Notes: generated by a model from the sequence alone, not told the origin. Shown: positions 1-6,474, counted from the stretch's first letter. The stretch is 6,896 bases of DNA from Halieaceae bacterium (GCA_011523115.1 WTHO01000252.1:1-6896); one strand, 5' to 3'. Made by a program: numbers and translations.

Positions 1-53
1 CGTTCAAAGTCGCTGCAGTTGATATTGATGTGCACCATACCGGTGATATGCAT
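1..53 (-). CDS. VOC-family protein (glyoxalase/dioxygenase fold), N-terminal fragment
   Basis: Only the first 17 codons and part of the next lie in the window; the gene continues past the left edge. The reading is MHITGMVHININCSDFE. A short beta strand with an HxNxN-like pattern followed by CSDFE is typical of the first strand of vicinal-oxygen-chelate proteins (glyoxalase I, bleomycin-resistance proteins, extradiol dioxygenases), where the His is often a metal ligand. The ATG at 53-51 is preferred over the one at 38-36 because a clear AGGAG lies 9 nt upstream. The gene is the fifth in a row on this strand, 127 nt after the short-chain dehydrogenase, so it may be the last known member of the same transcription unit. 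The fragment is too short to choose between lyase, dioxygenase and binding-protein roles, so the family call is moderate and the function open. Confidence 0.58.
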   Translation of the reverse strand, partial: MHITGMVHININCSDFE

Positions 54-62
54 CGAAGGGGT

Positions 63-67
63 CTCCT
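63..67 (-). promoter_or_regulatory. Ribosome binding site of the VOC gene
   Basis: AGGAG on the minus strand, 9 nt before the ATG at 53-51. It is the cleanest Shine-Dalgarno sequence on this strand and fixes the start of a gene known only from its first codons. Confidence 0.6.
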
Positions 68-105
68 AAGCCTGTATCTGGGCCTGGGGCTGTTGAGGGT
101 AGCGT

Positions 106-116
106 CGCTTCAAGCG
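106..116. repeat. 11-bp odd palindrome
   Basis: CGCTTCAAGCG reads as two perfect 5-bp arms around a central C. It lies in the SDR-VOC gap and overlaps the edge of the third heptamer copy (115-121). It could be a protein-binding site or chance; the single-base loop is too tight for a stable RNA hairpin. Confidence 0.25.
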
Positions 117-179
117 CCACCAAGCCAATAATAGTTGTGACAGTTCTGCTCTGCCGGTGGCGAGTGGCCTGACGCCACC
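115..179 (-). promoter_or_regulatory. Three-copy complementary heptamer, possible alternative hairpins
   Basis: In minus-strand order the RNA would read GGTGGCG (179-173), 10 nt, CGCCACC (162-156), 34 nt, GGTGGCG (121-115). The middle copy is perfectly complementary to both outer copies. It can therefore form a compact 7-bp hairpin with the first copy, directly after the SDR stop codon, or a larger hairpin with the third copy, where two G-U pairs could extend it. No run of U follows either stem, so this is not a standard intrinsic terminator. It may be an mRNA-stabilising or processing structure, or a switch before the VOC gene whose start is at 53. The complementarity is seen directly; any function is inference. 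Confidence 0.4.
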
Positions 180-180
180 T

Positions 181-957
181 TCAAATGACGGTATCGCCGT
201 TGTCGACGACCATTTCCGCTCCGGTCACGTGCTTTGATTCATCAGAGAGCAGATACAGCACCATGTTGGCAACATCCTCGGGCTCACCAATGCCCAGCGC
301 GAGGCGGGTCTTCTCGGGGTCTTCTTCGGCCATCAGGTCAGTCCCCGTCAGTGATTTCAGGGCCTTGTGAACCATCGGCGTGCTGATTGAACCGGGATGC
401 ACGGAATTACAGCGGATACCCAACCCTTCCTGCCGACAGTGGATGGCAATCGACTTGGTCATAGAGCGGATGCCGCCTTTTGCCGCAGAGTAGGCGAGAT
501 AAGGGCCCAGCCCGATCAGTGCGGCAGTGGAAGACATATTGACGATGGAGCCGCCACCGGTTTTTTTCATCAGTGCAATCGCTGACTGGCAGCCCCAGAA
601 GGTGGCGTCGAGATGAATGCCCAGAACACGCCGCCAGACCTCGGTGGTGGTGCTCTCTATCGTGGCGATAGGGGCAATGCCCGCGTTGTTCACCAAGCCG
701 TCCAGACGACCGAAGCTTTTCTCGACCTCATCCATGACCTGTGCCCAGGAGGCCTCCTCGCTGACGTCCTGCGTGATGAAGTGTGCGCCGATTGCGTCGG
801 CATGCGCTTGTCCCGCCTCCGGGTCGATATCGGTCATGATGACCTTGGCACCCTCGCGCGCGAGCACGTTGGCATCGGCGAGGCCCAGTCCGGAGGCTGC
901 GCCGGTCACAATGATGACTTTATCTATGACTCTGTCCATTTTCATATCCGTTGCCAT
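181..957 (-). CDS. Short-chain dehydrogenase/reductase (SDR), NAD-type
   Basis: A classical SDR of up to 258 aa, the usual family length, acting in the cytoplasm to interconvert an alcohol and a ketone with a nicotinamide cofactor. The Rossmann glycine motif TGAASGLG is at residues 18-25. Asp43 at the end of the second strand (MTDID) favours NAD over NADP. QDV (63-65) holds the adenine-contacting Asp64, NNAG is at 90-93, and the catalytic set is Ser143, Tyr156, Lys160 (YSAAK). PGSISTP (188-194) is the cofactor loop. The position normally held by the tetrad Asn appears to be His115 in GIHL. The start is uncertain: ATG at 957 gives 258 aa, while ATGs at 945 and 939 give 254 and 252 aa, and the last leaves a more typical short leader (MDRVIDKV). 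None has a clear Shine-Dalgarno site; an A-rich stretch precedes 957. It lies 91 nt after the monooxygenase, suggesting an alcohol-to-ketone step that supplies that enzyme. Substrate not predictable. Confidence 0.93.
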   Translation of the reverse strand: MATDMKMDRVIDKVIIVTGAASGLGLADANVLAREGAKVIMTDIDPEAGQAHADAIGAHFITQDVSEEASWAQVMDEVEKSFGRLDGLVNNAGIAPIATIESTTTEVWRRVLGIHLDATFWGCQSAIALMKKTGGGSIVNMSSTAALIGLGPYLAYSAAKGGIRSMTKSIAIHCRQEGLGIRCNSVHPGSISTPMVHKALKSLTGTDLMAEEDPEKTRLALGIGEPEDVANMVLYLLSDESKHVTGAEMVVDNGDTVI

Positions 958-987
958 GTATTTTTTTAAGGGTGCGGCTTAACTACT

Positions 988-1006
988 CGCGCGGCAAAGA
1001 CGCGCG
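988..1006. repeat. CGCGCG inverted repeat between monooxygenase and SDR genes
   Basis: Two CGCGCG hexamers at 988-993 and 1001-1006 flank a 7-nt loop. As RNA on the minus strand this gives a 6-bp G+C-only hairpin about 30 nt before the SDR start. No U tract follows it on the minus strand, so it is unlikely to terminate. It could influence mRNA stability or SDR translation, or be incidental to local G+C richness. Confidence 0.3.
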
Positions 1007-1048
1007 CTCCGCGTTATTCGCGTCATCTGCCGGGCCAACCCGCGAGGC

Positions 1049-2659
1049 TCATCCTACCTCAAAGCCCTTCCAATCCTCACGAGCGAGCCGGCATTGTTTC
1101 CGGTAGAAGGGGAAGCCACCAAACCAAAACAGGGTGGCACGAGGCTTACCCGGGATGTTGTCGCCCATGTAGTAATTGTCAGACTCGGGGTAGAGGGTGC
1201 TGTTACCAATGTCATTGGTGAGCTGTACATAAAGACGCTCCTCCTCTGCCTTGGCTTCAATGACATCCTCGCGCCGGTCAGATAAATCGGCAATGAGATC
1301 GGCGATGAAGTCGCATTGGAATTCAGCGAGCAGGATCGGGTTATAAAAAGGGCTGTGCGGTCCATTGACCCAAAATAAGTTGGGGAATCCATGGGTCATC
1401 ATGCCAAGGTGGCTGGTCAGCTCCTCACGCCAACGTGTCTTGAGTGACTCTCCCGCGCGGCCTCGGATATCGATTCGATCCATGGCGCCGGTCATCACAT
1501 CAAACCCGGTGGCGAAAATCACCGCATCCAATGCTATCTCTCTCTCACCTACCACGATGCCATTCTGGGTGAAATGACGGATGCCCTCGTCATGCAGGTC
1601 GATCAGGTGGACGTTGCTCTGATTAAAAACCTCAAGGTAGTTTGTTTCGGGCGACAGTCGCCGCGTCAGGATCGGATAGTCAGGGCAGAGCCTTTTAGCG
1701 ATGGCCGGATCATCCACCCGCTCGCGGATTTTCTGCCGCGCGAACTCTGCCAGCGTCCTGTTGGATTCCATGTCGAGCAAGCTGTCGGTGAAGGCATAGT
1801 AGGGGGAGAGGCCGCCCGAGGCCCATCGGTTTTCGTACTCAGCCAACCGCTCCGCCTCGCTGACCTCGAGCGCGGATTGGGACGGCGGTGGCGCCAGATC
1901 GGAGTGCACCAACGTGAACCCGGAAAAGGAATTGAACTGACGCCGCCGTAACTCCTCGTATTGCGCCTTCATTTTGCGGGCATGCCCCGCCTCAACCGGC
2001 TTATTGCGAAGGGGGATAGGGTAAGAGGGGGTCCGCTGCAGGACAAACAGCTCGCCCACGCGTTGCGCCACCTCTGAGATCACCTGAATGCCCGAGGAGC
2101 CCGTGCCGATCACGGCAACCCGTTTACCCTCGAAGTTTGGCTCGTCGGCGGGCCAGCGGCTGGTGAGATACTGCTCGCCGGCAAAGCCCTCCAGACCCTC
2201 GAACCGGGGTTCAATAGGGGCAGAAATGAGCCCCGTTGCCATGATGCAAAAGCGCGCCAATAGGGTCTCACCCGAGTCGGTACACACCCGCCACCGCTGG
2301 CTTATCTCGTCGAAGACCGCCTCGGTGACTCGCGTCTTGAAACGGATGTCTCGCCGCAAGTCAAAGCGGTCGGCGACATGGTTGGCGTATCGCTCAATTT
2401 CGGGTTGACCCGCGTAGCGTTCGCTCCAGTCCCATTCCTGCTCCAGTTCTCTTGAAAAAGAGTAGGAATACTCGACGCATTCAATGTCGACTCTGGCGCC
2501 CGGGTATCGATTCCAATACCAGGTGCCGCCCACGCCCTCACCCATCTCAAAACACCGAACGCTAAGGCCGCGCTGCCGCGCGCGATAAATCATGTACAGG
2601 CCGGCGAACCCGGCGCCGACGACGACCATGTCGATCTGCTGCTCAGTACCTGTGGACAT
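1049..2659 (-). CDS. Type I Baeyer-Villiger-like flavin monooxygenase
   Basis: A 536-aa cytoplasmic flavoprotein monooxygenase, close in length to phenylacetone monooxygenase (about 540 aa). Such enzymes use FAD, NADPH and O2 to insert oxygen beside a ketone, giving an ester or lactone. The FAD-binding motif GAGFAG is at 15-20. GGTWYWNRYPGARVD (44-58) is the conserved second FAD-domain motif and ends in Asp58. The second dinucleotide motif GTGSSG is at 185-190. FATGFD (382-387) is the late ATG-type motif. Arg334 in LTRRL (331-335) aligns by eye with the peroxyflavin-stabilising active-site Arg. The Baeyer-Villiger fingerprint FxGxxxHxxxWP appears at 159-170 as FAGEQYLTSRWP: Leu165 replaces the His. 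No frameshift or internal stop is seen. ATG at 2659 is chosen because the FAD motif begins about 10 residues later; AGGA at 2675-2672 is 12 nt away, which is long. The AhpD-like gene lies 84 nt upstream and the SDR 91 nt downstream. The family is clear; whether it does true Baeyer-Villiger chemistry or another flavin oxygenation is not. Confidence 0.93.
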   Translation of the reverse strand: MSTGTEQQIDMVVVGAGFAGLYMIYRARQRGLSVRCFEMGEGVGGTWYWNRYPGARVDIECVEYSYSFSRELEQEWDWSERYAGQPEIERYANHVADRFDLRRDIRFKTRVTEAVFDEISQRWRVCTDSGETLLARFCIMATGLISAPIEPRFEGLEGFAGEQYLTSRWPADEPNFEGKRVAVIGTGSSGIQVISEVAQRVGELFVLQRTPSYPIPLRNKPVEAGHARKMKAQYEELRRRQFNSFSGFTLVHSDLAPPPSQSALEVSEAERLAEYENRWASGGLSPYYAFTDSLLDMESNRTLAEFARQKIRERVDDPAIAKRLCPDYPILTRRLSPETNYLEVFNQSNVHLIDLHDEGIRHFTQNGIVVGEREIALDAVIFATGFDVMTGAMDRIDIRGRAGESLKTRWREELTSHLGMMTHGFPNLFWVNGPHSPFYNPILLAEFQCDFIADLIADLSDRREDVIEAKAEEERLYVQLTNDIGNSTLYPESDNYYMGDNIPGKPRATLFWFGGFPFYRKQCRLAREDWKGFEVG

Positions 2660-2743
2660 GAAGAGTCGCGGTCCTGTTGCGGGATGAATAAGACTCCATA
2701 TCAGTCGCTGGGCAGAGGAGTGACCGGCGGCTTCGTTTGGGCC

Positions 2744-3322
2744 TTACGCTGATACTGCAAACCCCGCCAACTCGCGCCAGAGTTCGCGATAATCGTAGTC
2801 AGTATCGAGGGCCAGATTCAGCGTATTGTACGAAGCGAAGTCGCTGACGACGTGGGTGATTTGAACAATGCCCTTGTCGGTGAAGCCTTGCTCTCTGAGG
2901 GACTCAACCTGCGCATCAGACACGGCTCCCGGGTCATCGTTGACCTGCAGTGCGTAATCCAGAATCGCTCTCAGCCGGTCACCCTCGACTACCTCCAGCC
3001 CGGATTGAAGTAGCCCGCCAACGTAATCCTCGGCGGTGCCCAGACCGTGGTTCAGAATCGTGCAAAACGCCGCGGTGCAATAGGCACAGCCATTGGCCTG
3101 AGACACCAAAATACCAATGTGCTGGATTTCTTCCATGGTGAGCTCGCCCATTTCCCACAGCACCTTGGTGGCGCCGAGCTTGGCGGTAAAGAACTCCGGG
3201 AAATTAAGCTCCGCGTAGAAGTGATTTGGCACGCTACCTTCCATCTCTGTGACCCAGGCGAATATGCCTTTGACCGCCGGGTCGGTAACGTGCTCTGGTT
3301 TAGGTAGTGCGACTCTCGCCAT
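2744..3322 (-). CDS. AhpD/carboxymuconolactone decarboxylase-fold protein
   Basis: A 192-aa, mostly helical protein of the AhpD-like superfamily, resembling the 'peroxidase-related' branch. The core is the helix with QANGCAYCTAAFC (75-87), where Cys79 and Cys82 form the CxxC redox pair. In active AhpD-type peroxidases the motif continues CxxCxxxH; here that position is Phe86, followed by a third cysteine, Cys87. The N-terminal MARVALPKPEHV and the PNHFYAELNFPEFF stretch (32-45) fit the family's opening helices. The frame stays open upstream to a TTG at 3379 (211 aa), but ATG at 3322 is preferred because GAGGG (3332-3328) sits 5 nt before it and homologues commonly start near such an M-x-R-V sequence. 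The gene lies 158 nt after the aldehyde dehydrogenase and 84 nt before the monooxygenase, so it probably shares their transcript. Likely roles are peroxide or thiol-disulfide handling, or a ring-product reaction in the same pathway; the missing His makes plain peroxidase activity doubtful. Confidence 0.87.
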   Translation of the reverse strand: MARVALPKPEHVTDPAVKGIFAWVTEMEGSVPNHFYAELNFPEFFTAKLGATKVLWEMGELTMEEIQHIGILVSQANGCAYCTAAFCTILNHGLGTAEDYVGGLLQSGLEVVEGDRLRAILDYALQVNDDPGAVSDAQVESLREQGFTDKGIVQITHVVSDFASYNTLNLALDTDYDYRELWRELAGFAVSA

Positions 3323-3327
3323 GCTGA

Positions 3328-3332
3328 CCCTC
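3328..3332 (-). promoter_or_regulatory. Ribosome binding site deciding the AhpD-like start
   Basis: GAGGG on the minus strand, 5 nt before the ATG at 3322-3320. It supports the 192-aa product over the 19-residue longer version that begins at a TTG. Confidence 0.5.
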
Positions 3333-3480
3333 AACGACTGCGAACTGGTTATCGCGATTATGCCTGCTACGCGCCTCAATTTCTGGCTAAACCGCGTCTA
3401 CGAATGGCGAGGGGCCCCATTGGGTTCGCAGTAAAACCTGATTAAGTGCTGACGCAAGTGGTTGAGAGGTATTCGCGCCG

Positions 3481-4905
3481 TCAGTCCACTTGGATGGTTA
3501 TCCATTTCCAGCGCGTCATGATATCTAAATCGGCGTCGGTGCCCTCTCTGCCGAGACCACTCATGCCGTTGCCGCCAAACGGGATGTGGGGCTCGTCTTG
3601 AATTGACATCGCGTTAATATGAACCATTCCGGCATCGGATTTCGCGGCGGCCTTCATCGCGCTCGAGATGTCTGAGGTAAAAATCGCACAACTCAGACCG
3701 TAGCTCGTATCGTTCGCCAACTGCATTGCCTGCTCCAAACCATCAACGGTGTAAATCGACGTCACGGGGCCAAATGTTTCTTCTCCGAAGACCACCATCT
3801 CACTGGTCACGTCTGACAGTATTGTCGGCGGGCAACAGTTGCCCAGCCACTCACCGCCGTGGAGAAGCGTTGCGCCTTTTTCTAACGCGTCTGCAACGTG
3901 TGACTTGACTCTGTCCGCTTGTCGCGAGCTGATGATGGGTCCAATGGCGGTTTCCGGATCTGAGAGGTCGCCCACTTTGACTCCCTTGGCAATTTCGACA
4001 AATGCAGGGATGAACTGTTTCGCTATTTCTGACTGCACGATTATCCTGCTGGAAGCCATGCACGCTTGGCCTTGAAAGAAAAATATGCCCAGCATGGCCG
4101 CTTCGAGTGCCTTGTTAAGGTCAGCATCGTCGAGGATGATCAGGGGATTCTTGCCGCCCAGTTCAAGGGTCACAGGCTTTAGGCTCTTCGCCGCGATGTT
4201 GGCGACGTGTTGGCCGATTCTGGGAGAACCACAAAAGTTAATAGCGGCAATGTCATTGTGCGATGTGAGGAAGTCCCCTATTTCCGCAGGGTCCCCCGTG
4301 ACGTAGTTAAATACGCCCCCTGGCAGGCCTGCCTCGTGAAGCGTTTTTGCGAACTGGACGGTAACCTGTGTGGCGAATTCTGAAGGCATCAGAACCGCTG
4401 TATTGCCAGTCGCAATCACCATAGCGATCTGCTTCACATTCTTCAAAAGAGGCACGTTGAATGGGGTAATGCAGCCGATGACGCCCACTGGCTCTCGAAC
4501 GGACATGCCGAACGCGCCGGGCCGATCCAATGGCATAGTTTGACCAACCAGCCTTCTTGGTACACCCGCGGCGGCGCGGAATGCATTGATGCAATATTCG
4601 ACCTCAAAAGCGGCTTTCATCTGCGGTGAGCCTACTTCGTTGATGAGCAAGTCCATATACACATCGCGGTCTCGTTCAACTATCGATGCCGCGTCGCAAA
4701 GTATTTTCTCTCTTGTGCGTACCTCACTGTCCTTGAAATGCTCAAAGGTACTCTTGGCATCGGCAACAGCTGCGTTGACGTCGGCCATATTTCCTTTTGC
4801 GACTCGGGCAATGAGATCAGCATTTGACGGGTTGAGATCGTCAAAATACTCCCCTGAGCTGGGCTTATACTCTTTTCCGCCTATCCATAATTCGCTCGTG
4901 TTCAT
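3481..4905 (-). CDS. NAD(P)-dependent aldehyde dehydrogenase
   Basis: A 474-aa aldehyde dehydrogenase of normal family length, oxidising an aldehyde to its carboxylic acid in the cytoplasm through a thiohemiacetal on cysteine. The oxyanion-hole Asn is Asn150 in TPFN. The general-base Glu is Glu248 in LELGGK, and the nucleophile is Cys282 in GQACMAS. The late cofactor-ribose motif EETFGP is at 375-380 (Glu376), and PFGGNGMSG (442-450) is the C-terminal signature. The general style recalls vanillin/benzaldehyde dehydrogenase-type members, but the substrate cannot be assigned. Two positions differ from the usual pattern: the Lys before PSE, which contacts the NAD ribose, is Met173 (VLMPSE), and the FTGS loop reads FCGS (224-227). 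ATG at 4905 is the start that puts the first conserved strand (LWIGG) at residue 6. Upstream are GAGGG 12 nt away and AAGAGA about 5 nt away, neither ideal. It is the first gene of the leftward group and diverges from the MFS transporter. Confidence 0.94.
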   Translation of the reverse strand: MNTSELWIGGKEYKPSSGEYFDDLNPSNADLIARVAKGNMADVNAAVADAKSTFEHFKDSEVRTREKILCDAASIVERDRDVYMDLLINEVGSPQMKAAFEVEYCINAFRAAAGVPRRLVGQTMPLDRPGAFGMSVREPVGVIGCITPFNVPLLKNVKQIAMVIATGNTAVLMPSEFATQVTVQFAKTLHEAGLPGGVFNYVTGDPAEIGDFLTSHNDIAAINFCGSPRIGQHVANIAAKSLKPVTLELGGKNPLIILDDADLNKALEAAMLGIFFFQGQACMASSRIIVQSEIAKQFIPAFVEIAKGVKVGDLSDPETAIGPIISSRQADRVKSHVADALEKGATLLHGGEWLGNCCPPTILSDVTSEMVVFGEETFGPVTSIYTVDGLEQAMQLANDTSYGLSCAIFTSDISSAMKAAAKSDAGMVHINAMSIQDEPHIPFGGNGMSGLGREGTDADLDIMTRWKWITIQVD

Positions 4906-4939
4906 CTGTGTCTCTTACCCTCGCTTTGGGTCTTTGAAA

Positions 4940-4968
4940 ATTGAATATTTGTGCTTCGATCCAGTAAA
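4940..4968 (-). promoter_or_regulatory. Candidate sigma-70 promoter for the aldehyde dehydrogenase group
   Basis: On the minus strand TTTACT (4968-4963, 4 of 6 to TTGACA) is followed after 17 nt by TTCAAT (4945-4940, 4 of 6 to TATAAT), about 35 nt before the start codon. The spacing is ideal but both boxes are weak, and this A+T-rich stretch offers other registers. Confidence 0.22.
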
Positions 4969-5050
4969 GATATCGCCGCGTCGGATTGGGCGTTAACCTG
5001 CAATAATTAAGCTCGGGCGACTACCCCATAAGCTTTAGGCCTGATAATCG

Positions 5051-5065
5051 GCGCTGGCCGAGCGC
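5051..5065. repeat. GCGCT-ggccg-AGCGC inverted repeat
   Basis: Perfect 5-bp arms around a 5-nt centre, in the middle of the divergent control region. It is a possible regulator half-site pair, but short enough to occur by chance. Confidence 0.25.
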
Positions 5066-5105
5066 GCGTTTCGAATAGTCAGTCGCATCGGATCGCACCA
5101 TTGTT

Positions 5106-5111
5106 TATGAT
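5106..5111 (+). promoter_or_regulatory. Candidate -10 box for the MFS gene
   Basis: TATGAT matches TATAAT at 5 of 6 positions. If used, transcription would begin near 5118, just ahead of the Shine-Dalgarno GAGGA (5128-5132) and the chosen ATG at 5143. No convincing -35 box lies 16-18 nt upstream; the direct repeats at 5083-5099 sit there instead, as an activator site might. Confidence 0.25.
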
Positions 5112-5127
5112 TTTTATGAAAGGCGGC

Positions 5128-5132
5128 GAGGA
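5128..5132 (+). promoter_or_regulatory. Ribosome binding site deciding the MFS start
   Basis: GAGGA lies 10 nt before ATG 5143. It favours that start over the in-frame TTG at 5101 and the ATGs at 5107 and 5116, which have no comparable site and would add only a non-conserved leader. Confidence 0.4.
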
Positions 5133-5142
5133 TTGCAATTGG

Positions 5143-6474
5143 ATGGCAGAGGTTAGCGGAAACCTTGAGGCCAAATCGGTTAGAGCGCAGCTCAACTCCA
5201 GAGAGATGTCCTTCGCTCAGTGGGAAGTAGTGCTCATTTGTACCGCGATCAATATGCTCGACGGCTACGACGTGTTGGTCATGTCTTTTGCAGCGGCTCC
5301 GGTTGCGGCCGATTGGCAGCTGGATCCCGCTAATTTAGGACTACTGCTGAGTGCTGGGTTAATAGGTATGGCGCTCGGTTCAATTGTGCTTGGATCGCTC
5401 GCTGATGCCCTGGGCAGAAAACGGCTGGTGCACATATGCCTCATCACGGTGACGATTGGGATGATCTTGTCCGCGTACACGCAGTCTCAACTGCAACTGC
5501 TCGCACTGCGTTTTGTTACCGGGGTCGGTATTGGAGGGATGCTCGCAACCCTGACTGGCTTGGTGTCGGAGTACTCAAATGACAAGCGCCGCGGCATCTG
5601 CATGGGGTTGCTCCAGTCAGGTTACCCCCTCGGCGCTCTTTTCGGAGGGATGATTGCTGCGCAGATAATCGAGGTTGCAGATTGGCGGTCGCTATTTCTG
5701 TTTGGAGGGGGGCTCTCAGCAGTGTTGCTGCCTTTGATCGTCATTCGCTTACCAGAGTCGCTCGACTTTGTATCGAGATCTGGCAGTTCTGGAGCCGACG
5801 GCATGAAAAAGCGGCTACTGGAAAGGTTTGATTTGTCAGAGCCGCAACACAGCATGGTCGAGGACTTGGACCAAGCCGCCGGGAGTTGGAGAAGCTGCTT
5901 CACACCGCCAGAAAGGCGGATTAACACGCTATTACTCTGGTCGTGTTACCTCGCGCTCATGTTTTCGTTTTATTTCGTTGTGAGTTGGACACCTAAATTA
6001 TTGGTAGACGCTGGGCTCTCGACCTCCCAGGGGATATCAGCGGGGGCAATTCTGCAAGCTGGCGGTCTGGTAGGCGCGTTGGTGATCGGGTTGTTGGGCA
6101 GTAGATATGCGGTGAATAAGTTGGCGGCTTGGTTTTTTTCACTCAGCGTGGTCGTGATTTTGGCCTATGGTTGGGCTGACGTAGAACTGACAACGTTAAT
6201 GATATTGTCTGCCATGATGGGCTTCTTCCTCATTGGTGCCATGATAGGTCTCTACACGATTGGACCCGCGTTGTATGCCGCCAAGTCGAGAGTGACGGGG
6301 GTTGGGCTGGCGATTGGTGTGGGCAGATTTGGGGCGATCGCCGCGCCTTTTGCGGGCGGTCTTATGTTGGAGGCTGGCCTCGAGATCAGTCTCATCTACG
6401 CCGCGTTTGCCGCACCGCTCGTTTTGGCAGCATTTGCAGTGCGCTCAATATCTCTGCCGATGGCCTTTAGGTGA
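5143..6474 (+). CDS. MFS transporter, aromatic acid:H+ symporter (AAHS)-like
   Basis: A 443-aa inner-membrane carrier with about 12 hydrophobic segments in two halves, the normal size for this family. The first helix carries DGYD (40-43), matching the DGFD/DGYD motif whose two Asp residues are needed for transport in PcaK-type 4-hydroxybenzoate carriers. The loop between helices 2 and 3 has the MFS signature GSLADALGRKRL (84-95). Helix 4 has RFVTGVGIGGMLA (123-135). PESLDF (204-209) opens a cytoplasmic loop of about 55 residues between helices 6 and 7. SRVTGVGLAIGVGRFGAI (382-399) matches the late glycine-rich AAHS helix. It probably takes up an aromatic or related organic acid with protons; the exact substrate is unknown. 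ATG 5143 is chosen on its ribosome binding site; longer versions reach a TTG at 5101 (457 aa). It diverges from the catabolic genes and is followed after 114 nt by the outer-membrane receptor, suggesting a paired two-membrane uptake route. Confidence 0.93.
   Translation: MAEVSGNLEAKSVRAQLNSREMSFAQWEVVLICTAINMLDGYDVLVMSFAAAPVAADWQLDPANLGLLLSAGLIGMALGSIVLGSLADALGRKRLVHICLITVTIGMILSAYTQSQLQLLALRFVTGVGIGGMLATLTGLVSEYSNDKRRGICMGLLQSGYPLGALFGGMIAAQIIEVADWRSLFLFGGGLSAVLLPLIVIRLPESLDFVSRSGSSGADGMKKRLLERFDLSEPQHSMVEDLDQAAGSWRSCFTPPERRINTLLLWSCYLALMFSFYFVVSWTPKLLVDAGLSTSQGISAGAILQAGGLVGALVIGLLGSRYAVNKLAAWFFSLSVVVILAYGWADVELTTLMILSAMMGFFLIGAMIGLYTIGPALYAAKSRVTGVGLAIGVGRFGAIAAPFAGGLMLEAGLEISLIYAAFAAPLVLAAFAVRSISLPMAFR

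Larger units (their letters stand above)
4906..5142. promoter_or_regulatory. Divergent intergenic control region
   Basis: This 237-bp gap separates the aldehyde dehydrogenase (leftward) from the MFS transporter (rightward), so both promoters are expected here. It is visibly richer in A+T near the aldehyde dehydrogenase side (4931-4975) and around 5101-5120. It carries a GCGCT/AGCGC inverted repeat (5051-5065) and two TCGCAYC direct repeats (5083-5089 and 5093-5099). No regulator is encoded in the window, so any controlling protein must be elsewhere. Confidence 0.6.

Noticed and set aside
961..967. Run of seven T next to the CGCGCG hairpin, as a possible terminator
   Set aside because: On the minus strand, where the genes run, the run is A; on the plus strand it comes before the hairpin. 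Neither orientation makes an intrinsic terminator.
617..982. Open frame of 121 codons on the plus strand, and an overlapping 118-codon frame at 613-969
   Set aside because: Both lie antisense to the clear short-chain dehydrogenase gene; their translations show no domain-like pattern and are a by-product of its codon use.
1574..1951. Open frame of 125 codons on the plus strand
   Set aside because: Antisense to the monooxygenase, whose motifs run through the whole stretch; no ribosome binding site or recognisable motif.
3323..3379. Extended N-terminus of the AhpD-like protein from a TTG codon
   Set aside because: A ribosome binding site sits 5 nt before the ATG at 3322, and the extra 19 residues do not look like part of the family.
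4307..4594. Open frame of 95 codons on the minus strand
   Set aside because: Shifted frame inside the aldehyde dehydrogenase gene, which is continuous there with conserved motifs; rich in Arg as expected for a shadow frame.
5101..5142. Extended N-terminus of the MFS protein from TTG 5101
   Set aside because: GAGGA before ATG 5143 fits better, and the extra residues fall where a promoter -10 box may lie.
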